Assembly: GCF_001857945.1 (NCBI RefSeq)
Contig: NZ_CP017770.1
Coordinates: forward strand, 124,001-188,000
Source: Paenibacillus crassostreae
GTDB lineage: Bacteria > Bacillota > Bacilli > Paenibacillales > Paenibacillaceae
Direction: 5' to 3'
Length of the DNA: 64,000 bases
Made by a program: the position numbers and the translations under genes. The notes beneath the pieces were generated by a model. The model saw only the letters and a program-made list of their open reading frames with translations. It searched no databases and was not told where the DNA came from. Positions 53,379-62,102 of the stretch are shown here, in pieces. Numbering within the stretch: position 1 is the first letter of the stretch; every line of letters begins with the position of its first letter.

Positions 53379-53603
53379 TCATAGTTTAAATTTCAATGAT
53401 TTTTTTTGGAACTTTGATATCTTTTTAATTCCTTCAGTTCCAATAATACTTCCTACAGTCGCAATCAATATGCTTGAATAAATTATTTTGACCGCAAAAT
53501 AAATAACGGATCCAGTAACCAAATCTAAGATTAAAAACTTTTTAATGGTTGATCCTTTAATTGTATAAAACACGAATTGGTTTTGTTTTTTTGATTTTAA
53601 CAT
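53379..53603 (-). CDS. Small hypothetical membrane protein
   Basis: The 74 residues are very rich in Lys, Ile, Phe and Ser. One or two hydrophobic helices (FLILDLVTGSVIYFAVKIIYSSILIATVGSII) are flanked by basic ends. An AAAGGTG site lies 7 bases before the ATG. No family recognised. The A+T-rich composition and lack of neighbours on this strand leave some doubt that it is a real gene. Confidence 0.45.
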   Translation of the reverse strand: MLKSKKQNQFVFYTIKGSTIKKFLILDLVTGSVIYFAVKIIYSSILIATVGSIIGTEGIKKISKFQKKSLKFKL

Positions 53604-53752
53604 GCTCTCACACCTTTATCATTTTTTAAAAGATATGGAAAGAGAGGTTGTCATATACTTATTCCTTTTGTGTTGAGATAACTAATTTAAATAGACCGTA
53701 TTATTTTTAATCGCGGGGCACTTATTCATCAAAAGGAGGTGGCTAGGAAATC

Positions 53753-54463
53753 ATGATAGAGACGTACGTATCCTCCAATAGCACATGTACAATAAAGTGC
53801 CGCACGGTGGTTTGTTTTTTAGCCGGTGTATTGACTTATCGTAATAATTTTGAAGATGCTGCCAGTGAGATTGCCAAAAGATATCGAAATGTCAAAGTTG
53901 TGATGATCTTTCCCTATGGGATGGCAAACGGCACTACGGGTTCGTCGTTAATGCCTCTGCTGGCAAGGCAGCTTACTCAAGTTGGCTATGACCTGGCCCA
54001 TGCCCAGTCCAAGCGGGTAACAAACGTAGCGCAAATCCTCCGCGAGCATGCAGTAGTGTCGGATCAGGTAATCCTTATCGGGCATAGTGCAGGAGGTGTG
54101 ATCGCCTATCGGACAGGGCTTGATTTGGAGGAGAAGTACGGCTTTCAGCATATTCAAGTATTTGCAGTGGGATGTCCAAAGTTTCATTTGACGGACATTC
54201 CATACAATGACAGGTTTACATATATCACTGGCCAGAATCCGGACAGGATCACCCAAATTGGCAGCTGGCGAAAGCCGGGTTCTAGGGTATACCGAGGAAG
54301 ACCGGGGTGCGAAATTCAAATGGAATTTAATCCAGCTCATCAGGGATGGCAGTTTCATGCTTCGTATTTTCTGAAATCGGCATGGACGGATTCAAACCAA
54401 TTATTCCATACTAATTCAGAAAACTTGGTCTCCAAAATCCATGAACTGTACCCAGGAAACTGA
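53753..54463 (+). CDS. Alpha/beta-hydrolase (lipase-like)
   Basis: This 236-residue protein has a nucleophile elbow GHSAGG (in VILIGHSAGGVIAYRTG), a preceding strand CFLAGVLTYRNNFEDAA and a later FAVGCPKFHLT strand resembling class 3 lipases. A catalytic His candidate lies in QGWQFHASYFL near the end. It lacks a signal peptide, so it is presumably cytoplasmic. The reaction is unknown; esterase or lipase activity is inferred from the fold. An AAAAGGAGGTGG element lies 15-20 bases upstream and a nearer TAGGAAA closer to the ATG. Confidence 0.75.
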   Translation: MIETYVSSNSTCTIKCRTVVCFLAGVLTYRNNFEDAASEIAKRYRNVKVVMIFPYGMANGTTGSSLMPLLARQLTQVGYDLAHAQSKRVTNVAQILREHAVVSDQVILIGHSAGGVIAYRTGLDLEEKYGFQHIQVFAVGCPKFHLTDIPYNDRFTYITGQNPDRITQIGSWRKPGSRVYRGRPGCEIQMEFNPAHQGWQFHASYFLKSAWTDSNQLFHTNSENLVSKIHELYPGN

Positions 54464-54730
54464 TTAATACCCTGATTAATACCTAATATGTTTATGTGAA
54501 TTTAGGGAAGAATGCTTCAATGCTCCACGACTATATATCATATCATTTATTTTATATTCTCCGAATGTGAATTGAACCATGTAACAATATAAATTTTTTT
54601 CGGATATAGCATTTAAACCTGAAAGGTTTTTTTGAGTAGGCCGTGTCGGAGTTGAGGCTTCATCGCCGAATTATAACACTGACCCGAAGTATAAGTCGAA
54701 GTATAAGACTTTATTTTTAAACTCCTGATA

Positions 54731-54812
54731 CGCCGCTTCGGATCGCTGTGAGCGGAGGTTCTAAAGTCCAAAGCAGGTGGAAGTGAACGGCACCTCCAGC
54801 ACCATTTGGACT
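54731..54812. ncRNA. Structured intergenic element
   Basis: Three nested or adjacent pairings occur in 82 bases. CCGCT pairs with AGCGG around 13 bases. AGTCCAAA (54765-54772) pairs perfectly with TTTGGACT (54805-54812). Inside the latter, AGGTG pairs with CACCT. The sequence is G+C-richer than its flanks and contains no ORF. I think it resembles dispersed intergenic repeats of Paenibacillus, but this is from memory. It could be an RNA element, a repeat, or both. Confidence 0.45.
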
Positions 54813-54947
54813 GAAAAGAGGAACAGTGTTACACTAAGCAATACCAAATATCCAACGTAAAAATATTATGAATGAACAGAGCCGAGGAATGACAAAATAA
54901 GAAAGTGGTATACATCTCAATCAATTTTCCAAAGGAGGATATCTGTT

Positions 54948-55052
54948 ATGGCTCACCAGAAGAGAAGGAAAGATGCTGCCTGGAAGTCACGAAAGCAAGA
55001 ACAGCATCCCCATGGTAAAATCAAATCGCTCAAGGAATTGTCCAGCGAATAG
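54948..55052 (+). CDS. 34-residue basic protein (DUF6254-like)
   Basis: The ATG follows a near-perfect ribosome site AAAGGAGGATAT. The product starts MAHQKRRKDAAWKSRKQEQ and continues HPHGKIKSLKELSSE; it is highly charged and probably helical. It resembles the tiny DUF6254-type proteins of Bacillales, which share the K..W..RK...PHGK.KS pattern; function unknown. A terminator follows directly, so it is a single-gene unit. The strong ribosome site and terminator make it a convincing gene despite its size. Confidence 0.75.
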   Translation: MAHQKRRKDAAWKSRKQEQHPHGKIKSLKELSSE

Positions 55053-55079
55053 GACGAGGAGTATACTGCTTGGAAGAGA

Positions 55080-55117
55080 AGGACTGTCGGCGAAATTTAC
55101 CGACAGTCTTCTTTCTT
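55080..55117 (+). terminator. Rho-independent terminator after the small protein gene
   Basis: GACTGTCGG pairs with CCGACAGTC around a nine-base loop, followed by TTCTTTCTT. Then comes TAAGAAAGTATAA, as after the terminator at 39.44 kb. Confidence 0.85.
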
Positions 55118-55305
55118 AAAAAATAAGAAAGTATAAAATTTTGGGTATACCACAGTTATTTAAAAAAGAAAGCAAAAGTAACACCGGCGATTATTGCTAG
55201 ACTCCACACTTTTGGTTCAAGAGTCAACTTCAATCCTCTCGTTCATATGTTAGTTACAATGGGTGGATTAACAGAAAATTGGTGTAGGTGATGATGAACA
55301 AAAAA

Positions 55306-55337
55306 CCATTCTCTTCTTCACATTAGAAGAGAATGGT
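55306..55337 (-). terminator. Rho-independent terminator of the minus-strand MFS gene
   Basis: A perfect ACCATTCTCTTCT/AGAAGAGAATGGT stem is followed on the minus strand by TTTTT. Confidence 0.88.
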
Positions 55338-55366
55338 CTAGAAGATTAAAAATGAGCAAATTAGGA

Positions 55367-56581
55367 TTAAACCGCTAATTTTTGTGGTTCATTTACAGTG
55401 TGACGTCCACTTACCGCAAGCATGATTAGAGAAATAATCATGAGTATACAACAGAATACAAAGGAATACCGGTACCCTACAATACTGGCTAATCCCCCGC
55501 CAACAAGACTACCAACGAGTCTACCAATTGTGGATGAATTAGAGTAGAGCGTAGATGCATACCCAGGCTGGCTTGGAAGAAGATCCTGAATGTAGCTAAT
55601 ACCAATCGCAGAAATTACGGCAACAAACACGGCAAGCAGAATTTGAGCTGCAAGCATCTGCCACATCGAGTCTGAAATCATGACAACGACGTAATATACT
55701 CCTCCTAGAATGGAGCCACACATCATCAAGATTCTATTACTGTACTTTGCACTGAGTAGACCTAGCGTAATCATAAAAGGAATTTCCAGCGCAGCACAAA
55801 TACTACTGACTAGACCAACATCGCTTGTTGTTCCCCCAAGATTGTTAGTAATAAAGAGGGCGGTATTAAGGCTACTTGTCCAGTGAGCTATATACATAAG
55901 TATCAGAATCAGGAAAGGAAGCAGAATATTATGGTTCTTACCCAGAGGGAGATTTTTTACTTCCACTTTAGCATTACTTCTTTTCAGTTCTTCTGTATTT
56001 GATTTGAGAAAAAGGAATATAAGCAAGGGAGCAAGCAGGAACACTCCGATCGTACCCGAGAATATCCCCTTAAACCCAACAGCAGCGATTAACATAGTAC
56101 CGATTAATGGACCAATAATGAAACCAAGCGAGAAAGCAGAACGCAAGGTAGAATTAGCAAACGCATGATCAGTAAAATTACTCTTAGTCACTGCTTCTCT
56201 AGAAATGGCGAATAATTGAGGCATACCTGGTGCACCGAGGGCAGTAAACACAGTCATATAGATGAACAAGGTCGTAAAATCCTTAATGAGCAAGTATCCG
56301 CTAAAAGCCAATGCATTGCAGAGCATGGAGACAATGTAAATGTTTTTACGATTCATGCCGAGGTCAGAGCGTCTCCCGATTAGCATACTGATCCATATCC
56401 CAGCAATTAACGTGACGGCTAAAAAAATACCAAACATTCCAACAGATACTCCAAGCTGATCCGTAAAATAAATGGATAAAAAAGGTGAGCTGAGTGAAAG
56501 ACCCATGCCCTGCAGTAACATACATAAAAAAAGTAAGCCATACGAAGGAATCGAAAATAGTGCAGTCAATCGTTTGATCAT
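55367..56581 (-). CDS. MFS transporter of the sugar-efflux (SetA/SotA) type
   Basis: This 404-residue protein has twelve predicted helices, opening with FLCMLLQGMGLSLSSPFLSIYF. It has LIGRRSDLGMNRKNIY between helices 2 and 3, and the PGMPQLFAISREAVTKSNFTDHAFANSTLRSAFSLGFIIGPLIG block that is characteristic of the sugar-efflux branch. The C-terminal half has YASTLYSNSSTIGRLVGSLVGG. It may export sugars or sugar-like drugs. It is a single-gene unit on the minus strand with a GAGGAG site some bases before the ATG and its own terminator. Confidence 0.85.
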   Translation of the reverse strand: MIKRLTALFSIPSYGLLFLCMLLQGMGLSLSSPFLSIYFTDQLGVSVGMFGIFLAVTLIAGIWISMLIGRRSDLGMNRKNIYIVSMLCNALAFSGYLLIKDFTTLFIYMTVFTALGAPGMPQLFAISREAVTKSNFTDHAFANSTLRSAFSLGFIIGPLIGTMLIAAVGFKGIFSGTIGVFLLAPLLIFLFLKSNTEELKRSNAKVEVKNLPLGKNHNILLPFLILILMYIAHWTSSLNTALFITNNLGGTTSDVGLVSSICAALEIPFMITLGLLSAKYSNRILMMCGSILGGVYYVVVMISDSMWQMLAAQILLAVFVAVISAIGISYIQDLLPSQPGYASTLYSNSSTIGRLVGSLVGGGLASIVGYRYSFVFCCILMIISLIMLAVSGRHTVNEPQKLAV

Positions 56582-56699
56582 GATGTGAAGTTACTCCTCT
56601 ATATTTGTTTAGATAGTCAATCTAGTTATAGTATACTTGAAAAAGACAGCAATAATATATATGATATTTCACTAGAAACCTCAACTATGGGCGGCAACT

Positions 56700-56837
56700 G
56701 TGATTTGCGAGTTGGATCGTAGGATGATCGTGCAAGGTGTAGATCATCAACAGCAGCTAAAGAAACGGATCGGTCAATTGATTCGATATACATCAAATAG
56801 AAAAAAAGCCATCGTTTTGTTCAAACTAAAACGATAG
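56700..56837 (+). pseudogene. Coding remnant of unknown family
   Basis: An open frame without ribosome site reads VICELDRRMIVQGVDHQQQL, then KKRIGQLIRYTSNR, before running into a terminator hairpin. The composition looks like the C-terminal helix of a real protein, but I do not recognise it. Probably a leftover of a deleted gene. Confidence 0.35.
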
Positions 56838-56842
56838 CCTTT
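56804..56842 (-). terminator. Terminator of the alcohol dehydrogenase gene
   Basis: ATCGTTTT pairs with AAAACGAT with extended imperfect pairing of GCC/GGC. A T-run occurs on both strands. Confidence 0.75.
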
Positions 56843-56877
56843 TTCTTATGGTAGGAAGCGTTATGCTACTTTGCAAG

Positions 56878-57939
56878 TTATAAAGTAGAGATGTCAATAA
56901 CGAATCGATACCGAACATCACTTTTGAGGACACGTTCATATGATTCTTCAACTTGGTCTGCACTGATCACTTCAATCATAGGAGCAATGCCGTGTTCATC
57001 TGCGAAATCGAGCATTTCCTGGGTTTCACGAATTCCCCCAACGAGTGAACCAGCTATGCTGCGACGACCCATAATTAATGAAAATACATGATACTTATCT
57101 GGTTTAGCTGGTGCACCAATATTTACAAGTGTCCCATCAATACGAAGCAGTGATAAATACGCATCAACATCCAGATTTGCAGACACCGTGTTTAAGATTA
57201 GATCAAAACGACCTGCTAGTCCTTTAAATGTAGCAGGATCACTTGTAGCAAAGTAATGATCTGCGCCAAATTTTAACGCTTCTTCTTTCTTATTAACGGA
57301 GCGACTCAATACTGTTACTTCAGCTCCCATAGCATGAGCAAATTGAATTGCTACGTGGCCAAGACCTCCCATTCCTACAATGGCAACTTTCTTACCTGGG
57401 CCAGTGTTCCAGTGTTTCAATGGAGAGAATGTGGTAATACCTGCACATAATAGTGGGCTTGCCACAGCCATATCCAGGCCGTCTGGGATTCGGACAACGA
57501 ACCCTTCCGTTACAACGATTTTTTGGCTATATCCACCGTATGTTGGATTGCCATCGTAGTCTAGACCGTTATAGGTGTTGATAACACCTTTCGTACAATA
57601 TTGCTCCTCTCCACTGAGGCAGTATTCGCATTCTCCACAGGAATCAACAAAGCAGCCAACGCCCACTCGGTCACCAACGACATATTTGGTCACTTCTGAT
57701 CCTACTGCCTCTACGACTCCGGCAATTTCATGACCCGGAACCATTGGAAAGATTCCACCAGCCCATTCACCGAAGGCACTGTGAATATCAGAGTGGCAAA
57801 TGCCACTATACTTAATGTCTATTAAGATATCGTATGGCCGTAATTCTCTCCGCTCAATAGTTGTCTTTTCAAATGAAGCTTTTGCACTTGGGACACTTAG
57901 AACACGTGTCGTCGTCATGGATTTATGATTATTGCACAT
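56878..57939 (-). CDS. Zinc-dependent alcohol/aldehyde reductase (AdhA/YahK type)
   Basis: This 353-residue medium-chain dehydrogenase has catalytic zinc ligands Cys in SGICHSD, His in PGHEIAG and a downstream Cys in [10 protein letters not shown]. Structural zinc ligands are in [15 protein letters not shown], and the NAD(P) loop is [17 protein letters not shown]. It belongs to the cinnamyl-alcohol/YahK-like branch that reduces reactive aldehydes with NADPH. A MerR regulator gene upstream on the same strand and a matching palindrome in its promoter point to induction by aldehydes, as in the AdhR-AdhA pair of B. subtilis. Confidence 0.93.
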   Translation of the reverse strand: MCNNHKSMTTTRVLSVPSAKASFEKTTIERRELRPYDILIDIKYSGICHSDIHSAFGEWAGGIFPMVPGHEIAGVVEAVGSEVTKYVVGDRVGVGCFVDSCGECEYCLSGEEQYCTKGVINTYNGLDYDGNPTYGGYSQKIVVTEGFVVRIPDGLDMAVASPLLCAGITTFSPLKHWNTGPGKKVAIVGMGGLGHVAIQFAHAMGAEVTVLSRSVNKKEEALKFGADHYFATSDPATFKGLAGRFDLILNTVSANLDVDAYLSLLRIDGTLVNIGAPAKPDKYHVFSLIMGRRSIAGSLVGGIRETQEMLDFADEHGIAPMIEVISADQVEESYERVLKSDVRYRFVIDISTL

Positions 57940-58020
57940 AAAGATAACAATCCTTTCTTTTGTAAAATATTAAGTTGATTGAAGAAACTCGTAACAACGT
58001 AAGCAACAAAAATAGCTTAA

Positions 58021-58042
58021 GCCTTAAAGTTGACTTTAAGGC
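58021..58042 (-). promoter_or_regulatory. MerR-type operator upstream of the alcohol dehydrogenase gene
   Basis: GCCTTAAAGT and ACTTTAAGGC arms form a 22-base dyad with a two-base centre. It lies about 85 bases upstream of the dehydrogenase start and is almost identical to a second site before the MerR gene. Confidence 0.85.
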
Positions 58043-58089
58043 AAGACTTTTTTTGAAAATTATATAAAAGAACAGAGCGAGTCGCACTT

Positions 58090-58491
58090 TTATTTTACTA
58101 ATAAGACCTCATTAAGCATGGATTTGTGGTAATTTTTTTCTAATTCGTCGTAGTATTCTATTTTCGATTCAATCTTAACAAAAGCGTTATCTAAGTCTCT
58201 TTGTTTCTCCATCATTTTTTCTTTATGTTTCTCAAATATTTGTTTGCGTTGCGAAGCTGTGCTTTCTCCTTCTTTTGTTAGTTCAACTACCGTACGTAAC
58301 TCTGAAAGAGGTATGTCAGTTTTTCGTAAACATATAATCAACTCTAACCATAAAATATCTGATTCGTTAAAAATACGATTTTTATTTTCATCTCTATTTA
58401 TAAAAGGTAGAAGACCCTCTTGTTCATAATATCGGAGTGTATGTGTAGGCAAACCTACCTTTTCTGCTGCTTCTTTTATATGAATTTTCAT
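58090..58491 (-). CDS. MerR-family aldehyde-responsive regulator (AdhR-like)
   Basis: This 133-residue protein has an N-terminal MerR helix-turn-helix (IKEAAEKVGLPTHTLRYYEQEGLLPFINRDENKNRIF, DILWLELIICLRKTDIPLSELRTVVEL) and a dimerisation coiled coil (QIFEKHKEKMMEKQRDLDNAFVKIESKIEYYDEL). It lacks the Cys-rich metal-binding loop of MerR proper. In the AdhR/NmlR group a single Cys or a reactive aldehyde triggers activation; a Cys appears at ICLRK. It is encoded upstream of the dehydrogenase gene, with matching palindromes before each gene. Confidence 0.92.
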   Translation of the reverse strand: MKIHIKEAAEKVGLPTHTLRYYEQEGLLPFINRDENKNRIFNESDILWLELIICLRKTDIPLSELRTVVELTKEGESTASQRKQIFEKHKEKMMEKQRDLDNAFVKIESKIEYYDELEKNYHKSMLNEVLLVK

Positions 58492-58559
58492 TGTATCCCT
58501 CCATAAATCTTATTTTATTTTAATAATTTTGTTCTTATTTCACTTTAATCTTTCCCTGA

Positions 58560-58742
<183 letters not shown>

Positions 58743-58767
58743 TGGATGAATATGTCAAGTAAGATAC

Positions 58768-59730
58768 TTATGGGCGGTATAAGCATAATCTTCCTTGTAA
58801 ATCGTCTAAGACTTCTTCTGGTATCTCCCTGACCTTGATATCCTCACCTAGGAATAAAAGCCAATTGGTTATTTCCGTTACTTCTTCTGAATGATGAACA
58901 TTGATAAAAGTCTTTAGAATGGCTGTGCTTTGGTAAGGATTCGTATAGGAAATTGAAATTTTTAAAGGATGGTATTTTTTGAACTGGGCAATCGCCTTTG
59001 GACCAAGTTCAAGGATAAGGTTGATTACTTCTTCCTGCTTGCTTAGTTGTTCTAAAATATTTTTCTTACTTACTCTCTTTTTGATAGGGTATGGTTTTAC
59101 ATCGGTGAGATTGTCGACAGGAAGAATCCGCCTCGTGTGTTCCTCTAAATCAAAGCCTTCGATTAGCCATAAGCTTTTTTCACGATAAAGGTGCAACATA
59201 TAAATAGGATAAGACTTTAATTCCTTATCTTCTTTGATGGTAACAAATAAATAACTGTCCAACAAAAGGATTTGGATGAGTTTTTCTAACATAGGATGGG
59301 GTAGGTCTGACAGATCAAGAAGGTCGGGATTATGAGGGTTGGTCCCTTCAAAAAGCAATATTTGATTTAAAAGCACAAGGTCATCTTGCTGATTTTTTGA
59401 GATGAGGCCAAGTAATTTTTCAGATAAAGACTGTCGACTCTTTAGATAAGGGAGTTGTTGATTTCTTGTGGCCATAAAGGCAATAAAAAGAGCTTTAATC
59501 TCATTATCAGTAAAGCGGACAGTGGGCAGAACAGAGTTGTTCATGACAAAATATCCCCCATCCCTCCCAACTTCAGCGACAAGCGGCATTCCCATAGCTT
59601 CAATTTCTCTGACATCTCTAATAGCTGTTGAGCGAGAGATGTTAAATTCTCGCATGATTTCAGAAATCGTAAAGTGGGCGCGGTTGTTAATATAACGCAT
59701 GATGATATTAATCCGTTCAACTTTTTTCAT
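58768..59730 (-). CDS. WYL-domain transcriptional regulator (YafY type)
   Basis: The 320 residues comprise an N-terminal HTH_11 winged helix (ERINIIMRYINNRAHFTISEIMREFNISRSTAIRDVREIEAMGMPLVAEVGRDGGYFV) and a WYL region (YPIYMLHLYREKSLWLIEGFDLEEHTRRILPVDNLTDV). A C-terminal extension (WCX-like) with LGPKAIAQFKKYHPL follows. WYL proteins sense nucleotide-like or other small ligands. It is divergent to the GyrI-like gene 110 bases away and probably controls it. The ATG follows AGGGGACACT. Confidence 0.9.
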   Translation of the reverse strand: MKKVERINIIMRYINNRAHFTISEIMREFNISRSTAIRDVREIEAMGMPLVAEVGRDGGYFVMNNSVLPTVRFTDNEIKALFIAFMATRNQQLPYLKSRQSLSEKLLGLISKNQQDDLVLLNQILLFEGTNPHNPDLLDLSDLPHPMLEKLIQILLLDSYLFVTIKEDKELKSYPIYMLHLYREKSLWLIEGFDLEEHTRRILPVDNLTDVKPYPIKKRVSKKNILEQLSKQEEVINLILELGPKAIAQFKKYHPLKISISYTNPYQSTAILKTFINVHHSEEVTEITNWLLFLGEDIKVREIPEEVLDDLQGRLCLYRP

Positions 59731-59839
59731 AGTGTCCCCTAAACAGTATCATTTTTTGACATGATTTAAGGCTATTATAAACCTATCAAGTGAAAAGACA
59801 ACACATTTGATAAATTAAAAAAAGAGGAAGGTTTTGAAT

Positions 59840-60319
59840 ATGGCCAATTATACCCTTGAGGAAAAAGACAGCTTTATCGTTTTAGGTATTGGAACGGAGC
59901 TTAAGAGCGATTACACAGATTATGCCGGCATAAACAAGGAGAAGGCAGATTTTTGGTCAGAAATCGAACATGATGGAAGTCTTGGCACTTTAAAGGCCGT
60001 CGCTGCGAATGACTACATTTTTGCCGTGAACGAAGCGGTGAATAACAAAATGATGTACTATGCTGGCGTCATGACAGAGGCATCGGTACCAGAAGCGTCC
60101 AGAGTTATCCAATTTCCTAAGGGAGAATACCTCGTTGTTACTGGTGAAGGCAGGACGGCTGATGAGATGAGTAATACGCTTACGGGTATTGCCTTCGGTC
60201 AAGTCTTGCCGGAAGTAAAAGATATTGCCTATGTTGGCGGGCCAAATGCAACGGTTGAGATGGGACAACGAAACGGCTTGGTATTTGGTGAAATGTGGAT
60301 TCCTGTTGTCAGGAAATAA
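59840..60319 (+). CDS. GyrI-like effector-binding protein
   Basis: This 159-residue stand-alone effector-binding domain shows the pattern TLEEKDSFIVLGIGTELKS, a central ADFWSEIEHDGSLGTLK helix, YYAGVMTEASVPEASRVIQFPKGEYLVVTGEG and the end GLVFGEMWIPVVRK. This domain usually binds hydrophobic drugs, and it pairs often with WYL/YafY regulators, as here in divergent orientation. ATG 59840 follows AGAGGAAGG; a TTG six bases earlier is less likely. Confidence 0.8.
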   Translation: MANYTLEEKDSFIVLGIGTELKSDYTDYAGINKEKADFWSEIEHDGSLGTLKAVAANDYIFAVNEAVNNKMMYYAGVMTEASVPEASRVIQFPKGEYLVVTGEGRTADEMSNTLTGIAFGQVLPEVKDIAYVGGPNATVEMGQRNGLVFGEMWIPVVRK

Positions 60320-60406
60320 AAGAGATCAGTGAATGCTTCCAATGCGAGTTTTGCCTGAAGTAGATTCTAAATTGTAACGTTTGCAAAACTTTTAGGAGGG
60401 ATAATC

Positions 60407-60871
60407 ATGTCCTGTATCGTTGATTTTAAAAATGTGTCTACGGTTGGATTAGAAACTTCTCCAATAGGAGAAGCGCTTGCTGGTTTACGAGCTAATGAAG
60501 CCCGCTACTTTATGAACAAATATAAGTATGAATTTACGGTTATACCAGCTAGCGAAAGCCACGATACCCTTGATTATGTGAACCAAATTTTGAAAGATGA
60601 ACGTGATATTGAGTTTGCAGCCAGACCTTTAGAAACATCGCGTTTTCAAGTGGAAGATATTAAATTTGCCTACATCTTTTATGAAGATGGTCTTGTAGTC
60701 AATGTTATGTATACGGTTGATAATCCTAAGAAGCGGGCCGTTGGTTTTAAGCTCTCTGAGGGGATGGAGATACCAAAAGAGTTAGAAGGGAAGTTTAAGT
60801 TTGCCAGGCAGAAATCTAAACTAGCTGGAACCATTCGAGGCTCATTTTTTGTAATAAAAGGAGTATATTAA
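60407..60871 (+). CDS. Hypothetical protein with a truncated paralogue downstream
   Basis: This 154-residue protein starts MSCIVDFKNVSTVGLETSPIG and has no signal peptide or membrane segment. It looks mixed alpha/beta, with FAARPLETSRFQVEDIKFAYIFYEDGLVVNVMYTVDNPKKRAVGFKL as the most distinctive stretch. I do not recognise a family. The ribosome site AGGAGGGATAATC is strong. The C-terminal third is repeated as a remnant 800 bases downstream, after a lipoprotein gene. A 17-bp hairpin follows. Confidence 0.75.
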   Translation: MSCIVDFKNVSTVGLETSPIGEALAGLRANEARYFMNKYKYEFTVIPASESHDTLDYVNQILKDERDIEFAARPLETSRFQVEDIKFAYIFYEDGLVVNVMYTVDNPKKRAVGFKLSEGMEIPKELEGKFKFARQKSKLAGTIRGSFFVIKGVY

Positions 60872-60880
60872 AGTATTACT

Positions 60881-60927
60881 ATTCATATAAACCAGACCAA
60901 CTCTCTGTTCGTCTGGTTTATATGAAT
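60881..60927 (+). terminator. Long perfect hairpin after the hypothetical gene
   Basis: ATTCATATAAACCAGAC and GTCTGGTTTATATGAAT form a 17-bp perfect stem with a 13-base loop. There is no T-run after it, so it may be a terminator of unusual form, an mRNA 3' stabiliser or a protein-binding site. Confidence 0.6.
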
Positions 60928-61015
60928 GTGTCAGATTGTGAAATCAGTGGTTGTCTGAACATCAACTGTAGTAATGAAATATGCATGGACTAACGATAGA
61001 AAGGCGTGATTAATT

Positions 61016-61651
61016 GTGTATCAAAAGTATTCTGCTATCATGAAAATCTCGATTTTTGTCATAGTTCTAACTCTATCAGCATGCTCAGGAGCAACTGACC
61101 CTGCAGCCAACCCTGAAACTTCAACACCGGATAATGAAGTGGTCACGGTTCCTGCATCTGAGAACGAGAATAATCCCGAAGTGACGCGTCCCCAGACTGA
61201 AAGTTTTGATTTGATGACGAGTGAGGGTAACCAATCACATACGGCCACATTGCATCAAGGTGAAGGATTTTCCTTATACGTATTCGAAAAGTTTACTTTC
61301 GACGCTGCCGAAGGACGCCTGTTTTTTAGCAGCAATCCGGAATACGATGTCGAAATCGAATCGCTTACTGCAAATTATGATTTAGTGAAGCTTAAAACTG
61401 CAGGAAAAGAGGAGTTGGAAAAGTTCGGGGAAGTATCCGATTTTAGTGGTGAGCTTGTCGAACATCCCCTGGGTTCCGCCGAGATCTATCTTCAAGTCTC
61501 GAGTGGTGAAGGGATTAACGATTATATCGTGTGGAAGTCAGAAACAGGTGAGGCTTTCCTGTTCCGTCTTCACAATCCAAAAGGCGAAGAAGTCTCGGAT
61601 TTTGCCGGTCCGGTCCTCGTTTCATTATCTACGGTTCAAAGTGATTCATAA
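61016..61651 (+). CDS. Hypothetical lipoprotein
   Basis: This 211-residue protein has a lipoprotein signal peptide (KISIFVIVLTLSAC, lipobox LSAC) and a Pro/Glu/Asn/Thr-rich spacer (~40 residues). A globular domain of ~130 residues follows (QSHTATLHQGEGFSLYVFEKFTFDAAEGRLFFSSNPEYDVEIESL...). It should sit on the outer face of the membrane. No family recognised. A GTG start with GAAAGGCGTG upstream is used here; ATG 61040 would also give a full signal peptide. It lies between a hypothetical gene and its remnant. Confidence 0.75.
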   Translation: MYQKYSAIMKISIFVIVLTLSACSGATDPAANPETSTPDNEVVTVPASENENNPEVTRPQTESFDLMTSEGNQSHTATLHQGEGFSLYVFEKFTFDAAEGRLFFSSNPEYDVEIESLTANYDLVKLKTAGKEELEKFGEVSDFSGELVEHPLGSAEIYLQVSSGEGINDYIVWKSETGEAFLFRLHNPKGEEVSDFAGPVLVSLSTVQSDS

Positions 61652-61688
61652 TGAACGAGGTTTTAGTACTTTCATAATATTTATCGTG

Positions 61689-61841
61689 AATAGTCTTGTG
61701 GTAAACGTTATGTATACGGTTGATGACCCTAAGAAGCGGGCCGTTGGTTCTAAGCTTTATGAGGGGATGGATGTACCCAAAGGGTTAGAAGGGAAGTTTG
61801 CTAGGCAGAAACGCCAATCGAGGATTTTATCCACTTTTTAG
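61689..61841 (+). pseudogene. Partial duplicate of the hypothetical gene at 60.4-60.9 kb
   Basis: The frame reads NSLVVNVMYTVDDPKKRAVG, then SKLYEGMDVPKGLEGKFARQ. It matches the upstream gene's DGLVVNVMYTVDNPKKRAVG and following residues closely at both protein and DNA level. The N-terminal two thirds are missing and the C-terminus is frameshifted. Confidence 0.88.
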
Positions 61842-61926
61842 CTATTCGCACTTTCTATCAAGCTTATTTGGAGTTTAACGTAACGGTAAATTATATGAAG
61901 TATGATACTAATGATAGTGGGAAATC

Positions 61927-61963
61927 AAAAAAGAACATGGTAATTTTTACCAGGTTCTTTTTT
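61927..61963 (+). terminator. Rho-independent terminator
   Basis: AAAAAAGAAC.TGGTAA pairs with TTACCA.GTTCTTTTTT, a long stem with T-run after the lipoprotein region. Confidence 0.88.
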
Positions 61964-62047
61964 ATTGCATATAAAGAGACACGATGATATAATCGGATCA
62001 CGACTTTAACAATTGAAAAAGGCATAAATATCTTATCTTACAATTAT

Positions 62048-62068
62048 AGTTTATCATGCCGGTAAACT
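62048..62068 (+). promoter_or_regulatory. Inverted repeat upstream of the rifampicin phosphotransferase-like gene
   Basis: AGTTTA and TAAACT arms (with outer-to-inner extension TC/GG, one mismatch) flank a 9-base centre, 47 bases before the start codon. Candidate operator or RNA hairpin. Confidence 0.4.
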
Positions 62069-62102
62069 CTTGTCAAATCTTTTTTCTCAATTTAGTGATT
62101 AG

